Below, piece after piece: positions 1 through 9,788 of a DNA stretch of 64,000 nt (its first letter is position 1; every line of letters starts with the position of its first letter). The notes below the pieces were generated by a model. That model was not told the origin of the DNA, made no database searches, and was given only the letters and a program-made list of their open reading frames with translations. Source of the stretch: Bacillota bacterium. Lineage in GTDB: Bacteria; Bacillota_I; Bacilli_A; RF39; UBA660. The stretch lies in contig SVAI01000001.1 of the NCBI GenBank assembly GCA_015059495.1, positions 124,001-188,000 of the forward strand, written 5' to 3'. The translations under genes were made by a program, and so were the position numbers.

Positions 1-214
1 TGATGAATCTAAAACAGTAGATGAAGAAAAAGAAATTGGTGTTCAAGTAAATGGTAAATTAAGAGCAACAATTAAAGTTAATGTTAATGATGATGAAGAA
101 ACATTAAAAGAAAAAGCTTTAAAAGAAGAAAATGTTATCAAATTTACTGAAGGTAAAGAAATAGTTAAAGTAATAGCTATTAAAGGTAAAATAGTTAATA
201 TAGTTGTTAAATAA
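1..214 (+). CDS. leuS: Leucyl-tRNA synthetase, C-terminal fragment (truncated by window edge)
   Basis: Frame 2 reads ...DEEKEIGVQVNGKLRATIKVNVNDDEETLKEKALKEENVIKFTEGKEIVKVIAIKGKIVNIVVK*, typical LeuRS C-terminus. Confidence 0.85.
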   Translation, partial: DESKTVDEEKEIGVQVNGKLRATIKVNVNDDEETLKEKALKEENVIKFTEGKEIVKVIAIKGKIVNIVVK

Positions 215-240
215 GGTTTACAAGAGTAAACCTTATTTTT
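213..240 (+). terminator. Rho-independent terminator after leuS
   Basis: aaggttta-caagag-taaacctt followed by atttttat. Confidence 0.7.
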
Positions 241-303
241 ATATACTATAGATTTTATACAACTCGTTATGGTATAATAAAAATAATAAGATAGGTGATG
301 CAT

Positions 304-3300
304 ATGAGTACTAAGAAAAAAATATTATTAATAATTATATCAATCCTAATTGTATCTTTAACAACTATTGCATCGTATGCATATTTTGTAGCTGGAGTAG
401 CAGGTAATGCTAATCCAAACGTTGTCACATCAGGTACAATGAGAATTGAATTTACAGATGGAAGATCAATAAACGCTAAGAATTTTTTGCCAGGTCAAAG
501 CATAATTAAAACATTTAAAGTAAAAAATACTGGCACAGTTCAAGCAATGTATGATGTATATTTATCAGAACTAATTAATACTTTTGTTGATAAAAGTGAT
601 TTAGTTTATACATTAACATCTTCTAATGGCTGTTCGTCTACAACTCAAGTAGTTGTACCATCAATATCATCTAAAGTTGTTTCTGCATGTTCTATTAATG
701 CAAACCAAGAACATGAGTATACATTCACATTATCTTTTAGAGAAACAAACGACAACCAAGATGATAATAAAGGAGCAACATTCAGTGCAAAGTTCGCTAT
801 AAATGAATTTAAAGATGCTGATTTAGCTATGATAGATGACGCTATTGTTGAAAGTGAAACTCAGTTTAGAGTTAATAATATAAGAAACACACCTAATACA
901 GATATTAGTAATAGAACTGGAAATATCTATTATGTATCAAATGAAGGTGATGATAATAATAATGGTTTAAGTGAGACTTCACCATTTAAAACAATGAATA
1001 AATTAACAACAATGTTTACTAACAAGTTAATACCAGATGGTTCAACAATACTATTTAGAGATGGAGATACCTTTGATGGTAATTTATTAATAAAAGGTAA
1101 TGATATATTAGTAGGTTCATATGGTGATATAACTAAAGGAAAACCAACACTTCAAAGAAGTTTACTAGATGGTGCTAAAGATGGAGAATGGGTTGAAGTT
1201 AAACCTAATATTTGGTTTTATAAAGTTAATGATAGTTTTAACGTTTTTTCAAATAGTGTTGGTACAATATGGTTCTTTTGTAATGAAGGAAATGATAATT
1301 GTACTAAATCAATGAGTACAATAGATAGAAAATTTGAATATGCTCAACTAACGACTACAGATAAAGATTTTGATGAATCTTTATTTGAGGCCAATCCTGA
1401 AAGTATAATTTTAAGCGACTTAGAGTTCTATCATGGCGGTCATCCATATTCTTCATCGGCTACTGGTGCACAATTAGCACTTTATTCAACTTCAAACCCA
1501 AGCGAAAGATTTGACGAGATAAGATTTAGTGTTGGTGGAAATATAATTCATTATTCAAAATCATCTGATCTTATAATAGATAATTTGAAAATTCAATTTG
1601 GTGGAAATCACGGTATAGGTGGAGAATCTATTAATAATTTAAAAGTTACAAACTGTGAAATAGGATTTATTGGTGGTTCTGTACAAAATTATGGTAATAC
1701 AACTAATAAGCCAACAAGATTTGGTAATGCTATAGAAATATATGGAAGTGTTATTCCAACAAATAATAGAGATGTTACTACTGGATTTGTAGTAGATAAT
1801 AACTACATATATCAATGCTATGATGCAGGTCCAACATTCCAATTTACAACTGATGGATTAGCACATATGGAAAAAGCAGAGTTTAAAAATAATGTATTAG
1901 AATATAATAACTATAATATAGAATACTGGATGTATTCAAAAGCTACATCTGGAACAAATTATGAAAACTCATATATAAAAGATTTTACAATTGATAACAA
2001 TATGATGAGATATGCTGGATATGGTTTATGTGAAACAAGACCTGATAAAACACAAGCATCACATATCAAAACTTGGGGAAGTGGAAGTGAATCAGGAGCA
2101 AGAAATCACATAAATGGTCAAATAAAAATAACTAATAATACTTTCTATCATCAATATATGTATGCATATACATTTAAATCAGATAAAGATAATTATCCAG
2201 AATTAATGAATAATACGTTCTATGGTAAAGTTAATGATATATTTGGATTAAATTCACATGCACAAACAGCACCAGAAATAGACTTTAATGATGTTCAATT
2301 AGGTATTTTATTTCCTAATAATTACTTTAAATTAGTTGATAAAGATACATTACAAATTACTAATGATAGTGGTACAACAGGTGATTTAGCATGGAATTAT
2401 GATGCATCAACTTATACACTTAACATTACTGGTAGTGGTGCTATGGCAGATTACACAGAAGAAAATAGAGCACCATGGTATAAATATCGTGATTATATTA
2501 ATACCATTAATATAGGTGAAGATGTAACAACTCTAGGAAAATGGGCATTCACTGATATAGGGTATTTAACAACCCTTAGAATTGATGCAAAGAGTCTAAG
2601 AGATTTATCAGTTGATCCATCTAATGTTAACTATGGAAACAATTACACATTCTATGAAGTAGGTAAGAAAGGTAAAGGAACTACATTAATATTTGGACCT
2701 AATGTTACTAGAATACCTAAAATGTTATTTCAACCGGCCCCTGAGTATGGTCTTCATTCTAATAATACAAAAGTAGTATTTGAAGGTAATAATATTACAA
2801 CAATTCAAAATTATGGATTATCAAATTTCAATGGTTATGGTTTTGCCATACCTGAAGGAGTAACCAATGTATGGGGATTATCAATTGGATATGGTAATTC
2901 GAAAGTAATTATTTTACCTGATTCATTGCATCAATTAACACATTATTCTGCAAATGGAAATAGATTAATGGAAAAAATGGTTATGGGTTCATCAATGAGC
3001 TTGATTTACACATTTGCAATTGGCTCAGCACCATTACTAAAAACTTTAGTAATACCTCATATAACTGATCCAAGTGATATTTATCCAAATACATTTACTA
3101 CTAATCAATTAATAACTGTATATGGTGATGAATCAACACAAGAATGGGTTAATAACTTAAAAACAACATATAATAAGAATCTAGAATATAAACCATTAAG
3201 TGAATATAAAATAAATATTATGTCTAATTTAGATATAAGTGGAGAAGTTACATATGGTGAAAGCTTTACATTTAATACAGCAAGAGAAGTAAAAGTATAT

Positions 3301-3420
3301 TATGTATATATTGATTCAAATAATCAAAAACACCTATTTAATGAAGTAAATGTTGAAAGAAATAATAATAATTATACTATTAATAATATTAAATCTGATT
3401 TATACATTGAATTAAAATAA
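304..3420 (+). CDS. Secreted/surface protein: SipW/TasA-type N-terminal domain, parallel beta-helix, BspA-like C-terminal repeats
   Basis: ORF 295-3420; RBS aggtg supports ATG at 304; N-term KKILLIIISILIVSLTTIASYAYFVAGVAGNANPNVVTSGTM...; beta-helix-like NN-rich repeats in the middle. Confidence 0.7.
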   Translation: MSTKKKILLIIISILIVSLTTIASYAYFVAGVAGNANPNVVTSGTMRIEFTDGRSINAKNFLPGQSIIKTFKVKNTGTVQAMYDVYLSELINTFVDKSDLVYTLTSSNGCSSTTQVVVPSISSKVVSACSINANQEHEYTFTLSFRETNDNQDDNKGATFSAKFAINEFKDADLAMIDDAIVESETQFRVNNIRNTPNTDISNRTGNIYYVSNEGDDNNNGLSETSPFKTMNKLTTMFTNKLIPDGSTILFRDGDTFDGNLLIKGNDILVGSYGDITKGKPTLQRSLLDGAKDGEWVEVKPNIWFYKVNDSFNVFSNSVGTIWFFCNEGNDNCTKSMSTIDRKFEYAQLTTTDKDFDESLFEANPESIILSDLEFYHGGHPYSSSATGAQLALYSTSNPSERFDEIRFSVGGNIIHYSKSSDLIIDNLKIQFGGNHGIGGESINNLKVTNCEIGFIGGSVQNYGNTTNKPTRFGNAIEIYGSVIPTNNRDVTTGFVVDNNYIYQCYDAGPTFQFTTDGLAHMEKAEFKNNVLEYNNYNIEYWMYSKATSGTNYENSYIKDFTIDNNMMRYAGYGLCETRPDKTQASHIKTWGSGSESGARNHINGQIKITNNTFYHQYMYAYTFKSDKDNYPELMNNTFYGKVNDIFGLNSHAQTAPEIDFNDVQLGILFPNNYFKLVDKDTLQITNDSGTTGDLAWNYDASTYTLNITGSGAMADYTEENRAPWYKYRDYINTINIGEDVTTLGKWAFTDIGYLTTLRIDAKSLRDLSVDPSNVNYGNNYTFYEVGKKGKGTTLIFGPNVTRIPKMLFQPAPEYGLHSNNTKVVFEGNNITTIQNYGLSNFNGYGFAIPEGVTNVWGLSIGYGNSKVIILPDSLHQLTHYSANGNRLMEKMVMGSSMSLIYTFAIGSAPLLKTLVIPHITDPSDIYPNTFTTNQLITVYGDESTQEWVNNLKTTYNKNLEYKPLSEYKINIMSNLDISGEVTYGESFTFNTAREVKVYYVYIDSNNQKHLFNEVNVERNNNNYTINNIKSDLYIELK

Positions 3421-3455
3421 CTTGCAAATTATAAAAAAAGTGCTAAAATGTTATA

Positions 3456-3662
3456 TATAAATATTTTGATTGGGACTCGGTTTAATAAAGATTGTTTCAA
3501 AGAGAGTTAATGGTTGGTGTAAATTAACAAACAAATTATTAGATTACTACCCATGAATAGGACTCGAAAGAGATTCCCGGTTAACACCGTTAAAAGTAAT
3601 TAAGTTAATTAAAGGGATGGTACCGTCTTTTATAAGACTCCTTTGTACCATTCCTTTTTTAT
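3456..3662 (+). promoter_or_regulatory. T-box leader (Thr) upstream of thrS
   Basis: AGAGAG + ggttggtg stem I elements; likely specifier ACT (3546-3548) in ACT-ACCCATGAA context; gggatggtaccg T-box with TGGT complementary to ACCA; terminator ggatggtac...gtaccattccttttttt at 3614-3660. Confidence 0.8.
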
Positions 3663-3679
3663 TTTAAGGAAGTGAAAAC

Positions 3680-3820
3680 ATGTCAACGTCAGATCGAACC
3701 AAATTAGAGAAATTAAAAATAGCATTAGAATATGCTAAAAAAAGAAATGATGAATTAAAAATTATCAGAATAAAAGAAGATATTAAACAAGTAAATGATA
3801 GAATTAAGAAAGGAAGATAA
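3680..3820 (+). CDS. Small 46-aa ORF between T-box and thrS, unknown function
   Basis: ATG at 3680 with RBS aaggaagtg; MSTSDRTKLEKLKIALEYAKKRNDELKIIRIKEDIKQVNDRIKKGR*; stop is 2 nt upstream of thrS ATG; not in supplied ORF track. Confidence 0.6.
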   Translation: MSTSDRTKLEKLKIALEYAKKRNDELKIIRIKEDIKQVNDRIKKGR

Positions 3821-3822
3821 TT

Positions 3823-5589
3823 ATGGTAAATTTTAAAGAAGATAAAGATTTAATGCCTCTAAACCATTCATGTGCTCATGTTATGGCTCAAGCAGTAAAA
3901 CATTTATATCCAGATGCTAAATTCTGGGTAGGACCAGTAGTAGAAGAAGGATTCTACTATGATATGGATTTAGGAGATAAAGTATTAACTGAAAGTGATA
4001 TTGAAGCTATCTCTAAAGAAATGAAAAAGATAATTAAAGATGGTAAGAGAATAGTTAGACATGAACTAACAAGACAAGAAGCTTTAGATATGTTTAAAGA
4101 TGATCCATATAAAATTGATTTAATTAATAATATGGATGAAGATACTAATATTTCATGCTATACTCAAGGTGATTATACAGACCTATGTCGTGGACCACAT
4201 GTTGAATCAGTTAAAGAATGTAAATTCTTTAAACTAATTAAATTCTCTGGTGCTTACTGGAAAGGTGACGCTAACAACAAAATGCTTCAAAGAGTATACG
4301 GAGTATGCTTTAGAACTGAAGAAGATTTAAATGCACACTTAACTGAACTTGAAGAAGCAAAAGAAAGAGATCACAGAAAAATAGGTAAAGATTTAGGCTT
4401 ATTTATGGTTAGTGATTTAATTGGTAAAGGAATGCCATTATACTTACCAAATGGTTATGTATTATGGAGAACTTTACAAAACTATATTACTGATAAAGAA
4501 ATTAAGTATGGATATAAACATGTACATACTCCAGATGTAGGTACTAAACAATTATACTTAACTTCAGGACACTGGGATCATTACAAAGAAAACATGTTCC
4601 CTGCAATGGAAGTTGATGGCGAAACTTATGTACTTCGTCCAATGAACTGTCCACATCATATGGTAATTTATGGTAATGATATTCACTCATACAAAGAATT
4701 ACCATTAAGAATAGCAGAAATAGCTAACGATTTTAGATATGAAGCAGCAGGTGCTTGTAAAGGTTTAGAACGTGTTAGAGCTATGACTCAAAACGATTCA
4801 CATATTTTCTGTAGACCAGAACAAGTAGAAGAAGAATTTAAGAGTGTAGTTAACCTAATCATGGAAGTTTATAAAGATTTCAATGTAGATGTTAATAAAT
4901 TCCAATTTAGATTATCACTAAGAGATAAATTCTCTAAAACAAATAAATACTATGATGATGATGAAATGTGGGATAAAGCTGAAAATGCTTTAAGAAATGT
5001 ACTTAAAGATATGAATTTAGATTTCTTTGAAGCAAAAGATGAAGCAGCATTCTACGGACCAAAACTAGACGTTTTAGTTAAACCAGCAGTAGGTCCAGCT
5101 GTAACAATTCCTACAGTTCAATTAGATTTCTTATTACCAAAGAATTTTGAACTATCATATATTGATGAAGATGGACAAAAGAAAACTCCAGTAGTTATCC
5201 ATAGAGCTATCCTAGGATCAATTGATAGATTTATGGCATTCTTACTTGAAGAAACAAAAGGTAACTTACCAACATGGGTAGCACCAGTTCAAGTTAAAGT
5301 ATTACCAGTTAATAATGAATATCATTTAGAATATGCTAAAGAAATTCAACAATTATTATTAGATAATAATATTAGAGTTGAACTAGATGATAGAGATGAA
5401 AAACTAGGATATAAATTAAGAGAAACTCAAATTAAAAAGATTCCATATACACTAGTTATTGGTGATAAAGAAAGAGATGCTAAAACTATTTCTTATAGAA
5501 GATTCTCATCTCAAGACACTACAACAGTATCTAAAGAAGAATTCGTTGAATTACTTCTTAATGAAATTAAAAATAAAGGTAACAAATAG
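3823..5589 (+). CDS. thrS: Threonyl-tRNA synthetase lacking N-terminal TGS domain
   Basis: HSCAHVMAQAV editing motif at the N-terminus, class II core, VLPVNNEYHLEYAKEI anticodon-binding domain; Thr T-box upstream. Confidence 0.95.
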   Translation: MVNFKEDKDLMPLNHSCAHVMAQAVKHLYPDAKFWVGPVVEEGFYYDMDLGDKVLTESDIEAISKEMKKIIKDGKRIVRHELTRQEALDMFKDDPYKIDLINNMDEDTNISCYTQGDYTDLCRGPHVESVKECKFFKLIKFSGAYWKGDANNKMLQRVYGVCFRTEEDLNAHLTELEEAKERDHRKIGKDLGLFMVSDLIGKGMPLYLPNGYVLWRTLQNYITDKEIKYGYKHVHTPDVGTKQLYLTSGHWDHYKENMFPAMEVDGETYVLRPMNCPHHMVIYGNDIHSYKELPLRIAEIANDFRYEAAGACKGLERVRAMTQNDSHIFCRPEQVEEEFKSVVNLIMEVYKDFNVDVNKFQFRLSLRDKFSKTNKYYDDDEMWDKAENALRNVLKDMNLDFFEAKDEAAFYGPKLDVLVKPAVGPAVTIPTVQLDFLLPKNFELSYIDEDGQKKTPVVIHRAILGSIDRFMAFLLEETKGNLPTWVAPVQVKVLPVNNEYHLEYAKEIQQLLLDNNIRVELDDRDEKLGYKLRETQIKKIPYTLVIGDKERDAKTISYRRFSSQDTTTVSKEEFVELLLNEIKNKGNK

Positions 5590-5603
5590 TTACCTTTTTC
5601 TTT
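5574..5603 (+). terminator. Terminator after thrS
   Basis: aaaggtaacaaatagttaccttttt. Confidence 0.6.
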
Positions 5604-5664
5604 ATTTACTAAAAAAGTTATGGTATTATTTAATTAATATATAATACTTAATACGGAGGTAAAT

Positions 5665-7158
5665 ATGAATAAAAAGTATTTTAAACCTCTTGTAATAATA
5701 ATTGCTTTAATCATCGTTTGTATTACAACTATTGCATCATATGCATATTTTGTGGCTAGTGTTAGCTCAAATACAAGTGCAAATGTTATTACAACAGGTA
5801 ATATGGAAGTAACTTATGAAAATGGACAAGAAATAGAAACTACAGAAAATATGATTCCTGGAGATTATGTAACTAAAACATTTAGTGTTACAAATACCGG
5901 GGATGTGTATGCACTATATGATATTTATTTAAATGAAGTAATTAATGATTTTGTTAATACTGATGAATTAGTATATGAACTAATTAGTGAAGATGGAACT
6001 AATTTATCTCAAAGAGAGTGCCCAACAACATCCGGTGTGATAGCATCAGGTATAGGTATAGACGTAGGTCAAACTCATCACTATACATTAAAACTTATTT
6101 TCTTGAATAAGGATTATAGTCAAGATGCTAATCAAGGAAAAATATTTTCAGCTAAAATTGAATTACAAGAAGGAATTACGCTAACAAAAAAGAGTCGAGT
6201 TGTATATTATTTACCATATGATGAAAATACAACATATGTTCCAAATTATGATTTATCAAGTTATAATAGGAATAATATATATTACGTAAAATCCTTTGGT
6301 GATTCATATGTATATGAAACAAATAATGCTTATGGTATAGAAATAGATGAAATAGAAGATTATGAATCATGCGATGTACCAGATGGATCATATATTTCCT
6401 ATGAATGTAATGAAGTTGAAAATGGAATTCATGTAAAATACATTCAATATGGAAGTATAGAAAATCCAGCCTCTCTATTATTTATAGACGAAGAAAAATG
6501 TAATTTATTCATAGAACAAAATAACATAGAGAATGGAACATGCAAACTATTAACAAGTGATGAACCTATGGACATAGTTTATACATTTAAGTCAAACAGA
6601 GATAATCAAATATGTATATACTCCAATAATGAAGAAAAGTGTATAGATAAACCTGTAATATGGGGAACAGAAGAATTAAAGTCACAAGAAGTAAAAGACT
6701 TTAAACATAAAATGGATGAATTTGAATTTGATTGTAAATATTCCAAAGAAACAAATTTGATTTTTTGTAAAGATCCGAATAGTGATTACTATTTTATGTA
6801 CAATTATAATCATTATACAGCTGGATCATTATATGTTAGACATAATCATGTAGATATATACGAAGCAAGATTATATAATATGGATATACCTTATTCAACT
6901 TTAGAGGATTGCTTTGATAATACAATTGATAACCATAACTGTGCATATAAAAACGGAAGCTATTATGATTATGAAGTTATTGCTGAAAATTTAGAATATT
7001 ATAGTTGTAAAGACTATATTGAATCATATACTTATAACCATTATGGTACTTCAGATACATCAGCATATCCAATTTGGTGTGAAGAAAACATGTATACTAT
7101 ACAAAGATTTGCATATTATTTGTTTGCTGACAATACTTTCCATGCAGATTACTTTTAA
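5665..7158 (+). CDS. SipW/TasA-type secreted protein
   Basis: N-term KPLVIIIALIIVCITTIASYAYFVASVSSNTSANVITTGNMEVTYENG, paralogous to the 304-3420 N-terminus; Cys-containing C-terminal region. Confidence 0.6.
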   Translation: MNKKYFKPLVIIIALIIVCITTIASYAYFVASVSSNTSANVITTGNMEVTYENGQEIETTENMIPGDYVTKTFSVTNTGDVYALYDIYLNEVINDFVNTDELVYELISEDGTNLSQRECPTTSGVIASGIGIDVGQTHHYTLKLIFLNKDYSQDANQGKIFSAKIELQEGITLTKKSRVVYYLPYDENTTYVPNYDLSSYNRNNIYYVKSFGDSYVYETNNAYGIEIDEIEDYESCDVPDGSYISYECNEVENGIHVKYIQYGSIENPASLLFIDEEKCNLFIEQNNIENGTCKLLTSDEPMDIVYTFKSNRDNQICIYSNNEEKCIDKPVIWGTEELKSQEVKDFKHKMDEFEFDCKYSKETNLIFCKDPNSDYYFMYNYNHYTAGSLYVRHNHVDIYEARLYNMDIPYSTLEDCFDNTIDNHNCAYKNGSYYDYEVIAENLEYYSCKDYIESYTYNHYGTSDTSAYPIWCEENMYTIQRFAYYLFADNTFHADYF

Positions 7159-7234
7159 GATTGGGTTAATCCAATCTTTTTTATTTGACTTTTAAAAAAT
7201 ATAAATTTATAATGTGCTTAGCAAGGAGTAACCT

Positions 7235-8491
7235 ATGATTAGAAATTTTAAAACAGAACCTTATATTTATGAAGTAAAAGATGTTAATAAAACAATTATT
7301 AAAATGAACTTCTTTAGTGAATATAAAAGAGAAGATTGTGTTAATAATAATATGCTTAAAGCTATTTTAACAACATGCTCAAATAAATATAAACAAAGAA
7401 GTGAATTTAAAAATAAAAAAAGAGATTTATATATAATGGATTATTATATAGATAGTAGTGTATACAATAATGTAATAATGCATACTGTTGTATTACAAAT
7501 ACCTAAATTAGGTTTAATTAAAGAATTTAATTTAGATGAAGTATTTAAATTTGTTCATGATAGTTTATATGATCCATTTATTAATAATGATTCATTTGAT
7601 GAAGAATCATTTAATTTAATTAAAGAAAACAGAATTAAAGATCAAATAGATTATCCTCATTCAATTCATGAATATACTTCAGATGTATTTTTAGACTTTG
7701 CTGATGAAAAGAAACAAACATATATTCATAGAGATGAATGGTTAAAAGCTTTAGAAAAAGCTAATTCAAAAGATTTATATAATTACTATAAAAGAGTAAT
7801 ACTAGACAATAAAAATATCTTAACATTTATGTCATTAAATAAAGATGATAAAGATGAAATAATAAAAGTATTTAATAAATACTTTGAAAATGATATTGAT
7901 GAATTTGAATTAGATATAAACTATAGTAATTACATTGAAATACCTGATAATACTAAAAAAGAAATAAATATTAATTATAATCAATGTGTACTATCTCAAG
8001 CGTATACATTTAAAAACTTTACTGATGATGACAGATTATTACTTAAAACTTTATATGATTTCTTATATTCAAAAGAAAATGATTTAATATTTAAAGAATT
8101 AAGAAATAAAAGAAATTTAATATATTATCATCATATGTCATCTGATAATAATTATGCTATTATGGGAATTAAAGTATTCTTTAATAAAGGAGATCAAGAT
8201 GAAATAAAAAGTGTAATATCTAATGTATTTGATATGATTAGAGATGAAAATAACTTTAATTTTTATAAAGCTAATTTAATAAGAGCTTTAGAATATGATT
8301 ACTTATCATTAAGTGATAATATTTACTACGAAGTAAATACTCAAGTATATGCCATTCTAAATCCATATTATATAAATGTAAAAACTCAAAAAGAATTAAC
8401 AAAGAATATTACATATGATCAAATGATGTCATTATTAGATAGAATGTCATTATCTAAAGAAATGATAATGTATTCAAAGGATGGTGAATAA
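7235..8491 (+). CDS. M16 family (insulinase-like) peptidase, YmfF-like, inactive-type subunit
   Basis: Protein resembles YmfF-type M16 homologues; adjacent to a second M16 gene. Confidence 0.7.
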   Translation: MIRNFKTEPYIYEVKDVNKTIIKMNFFSEYKREDCVNNNMLKAILTTCSNKYKQRSEFKNKKRDLYIMDYYIDSSVYNNVIMHTVVLQIPKLGLIKEFNLDEVFKFVHDSLYDPFINNDSFDEESFNLIKENRIKDQIDYPHSIHEYTSDVFLDFADEKKQTYIHRDEWLKALEKANSKDLYNYYKRVILDNKNILTFMSLNKDDKDEIIKVFNKYFENDIDEFELDINYSNYIEIPDNTKKEININYNQCVLSQAYTFKNFTDDDRLLLKTLYDFLYSKENDLIFKELRNKRNLIYYHHMSSDNNYAIMGIKVFFNKGDQDEIKSVISNVFDMIRDENNFNFYKANLIRALEYDYLSLSDNIYYEVNTQVYAILNPYYINVKTQKELTKNITYDQMMSLLDRMSLSKEMIMYSKDGE

Positions 8492-8492
8492 T

Positions 8493-9743
8493 ATGTTTAA
8501 TGAAGAAGTACTTAAAAATGGATTAACTATGTATTTATATTCAGATAAATCTAAAAATAGAACAACAGCTTACTTATTCACTTTAGCAGGGTCAAAAGAT
8601 ACAACATTCTATGTAGATGATAAAGAACATAGTGTAGTAAATGGAACTGCTCACTTTCTAGAACATTACTTAGTAGAAAGAAGTATCTATGGTAATTCTC
8701 TTCAAGTATTAAGTGAAGATTATATAGATTATAATGCTACAACTGGTATTGATTATACAGAATTTCATATTAGTACAGTACATGACTTTATAGATAATTA
8801 TACTAAATTATTAAATATAGTTAATAATGTTAGTTTTTCTCAAGATAAAGTAAATGATACTATTAAACCAATAGTATCTGAAATAGCTAGAAAAGAAGAT
8901 ACTAAATACCTAGAATATAATAGAGTAGTTAATAATGCTATTTATAAACATGATTTATATGATATAGGTCTAGGAACAGTCGAAGATATTCAAAATATGA
9001 AATATACCATGTTAAAAGAATTCTATGATGCATTTTATTATCCTAGTAATCAAATAATAATAATTACTGGTAATTTTGATGAAAAAGAAATAGTTAAGCT
9101 AACTGAAGATACTTATAAAGAATTTAATAAAGAAAATAAAAACACAAAACATGAAGAATCTAATGAAGATGATAAACTAGTAAGTAAATATAAAGAATAT
9201 AATAAAGACTTAAAAGAACATTTATTTACTGTATCATATAAATTAAACTTTAAAGGTTTTACTCCAGAAGAAAAGAATAAAATAGATTTTTATATATCAT
9301 ATTTATTACAATCTAATACTGGAACAGAATCTAAATTATATCAAGAATTAGTTAATGATAAATTAATCACTTATGCTTTTGATTGTAATTTTGAATCAGC
9401 ATTTAATAAAGATTATCCAATGATTTCTATATATAATGATTCATTAAATAGTGAAGAAGTTATTAAAAGATTAACTACAAGATTAAAAGAACCAATATTT
9501 AATGAAGATAACTTTAATAGATGGAAAAATAATTTAATAATTGAAAGAATTAATTCAATGGAAAAAATAGGTTTCTTAAGAAGAAATTTTACAGCTAATT
9601 TATTTAAATATAATTATAAGGCAGTAGATTCTCTAGATTTTATTAAATCATTTAATTTAGATGAATGTAAAAAATTACTAAGCAAATTAAATTTTAATGA
9701 TTATTCTGTAGTTAAAAATATAGTTAAAGAAGATACTAAATAG
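8493..9743 (+). CDS. M16 family peptidase, YmfH-like
   Basis: HFLEHYL motif (HxxEH), start at 8493 within ORF 8481-9743. Confidence 0.8.
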   Translation: MFNEEVLKNGLTMYLYSDKSKNRTTAYLFTLAGSKDTTFYVDDKEHSVVNGTAHFLEHYLVERSIYGNSLQVLSEDYIDYNATTGIDYTEFHISTVHDFIDNYTKLLNIVNNVSFSQDKVNDTIKPIVSEIARKEDTKYLEYNRVVNNAIYKHDLYDIGLGTVEDIQNMKYTMLKEFYDAFYYPSNQIIIITGNFDEKEIVKLTEDTYKEFNKENKNTKHEESNEDDKLVSKYKEYNKDLKEHLFTVSYKLNFKGFTPEEKNKIDFYISYLLQSNTGTESKLYQELVNDKLITYAFDCNFESAFNKDYPMISIYNDSLNSEEVIKRLTTRLKEPIFNEDNFNRWKNNLIIERINSMEKIGFLRRNFTANLFKYNYKAVDSLDFIKSFNLDECKKLLSKLNFNDYSVVKNIVKEDTK

Positions 9744-9788
9744 TATCTTTTTTTTAGTGTTTGTGGTAATATATATGTGGTGATTTTT

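Noticed and set aside
43-303. Minus-strand ORF 86 aa (and 1639-1842, 6176-6391, 16186-16380, 17814-18092, 19880-20083, 22946-23188, 26694-26891, 32097-32321, 42430-42612, 47356-47601, 47780-48040, 50639-50821, 53082-53285, 55628-55834, 56977-57240, 57354-57581, 57701-57907)
   Set aside because: Antisense or alternate-frame shadows of well-supported genes, low-complexity sequence, no RBS logic
5459-5644. Plus-strand 61-aa ORF at thrS 3' end
   Set aside because: Out-of-frame overlap with thrS and its terminator
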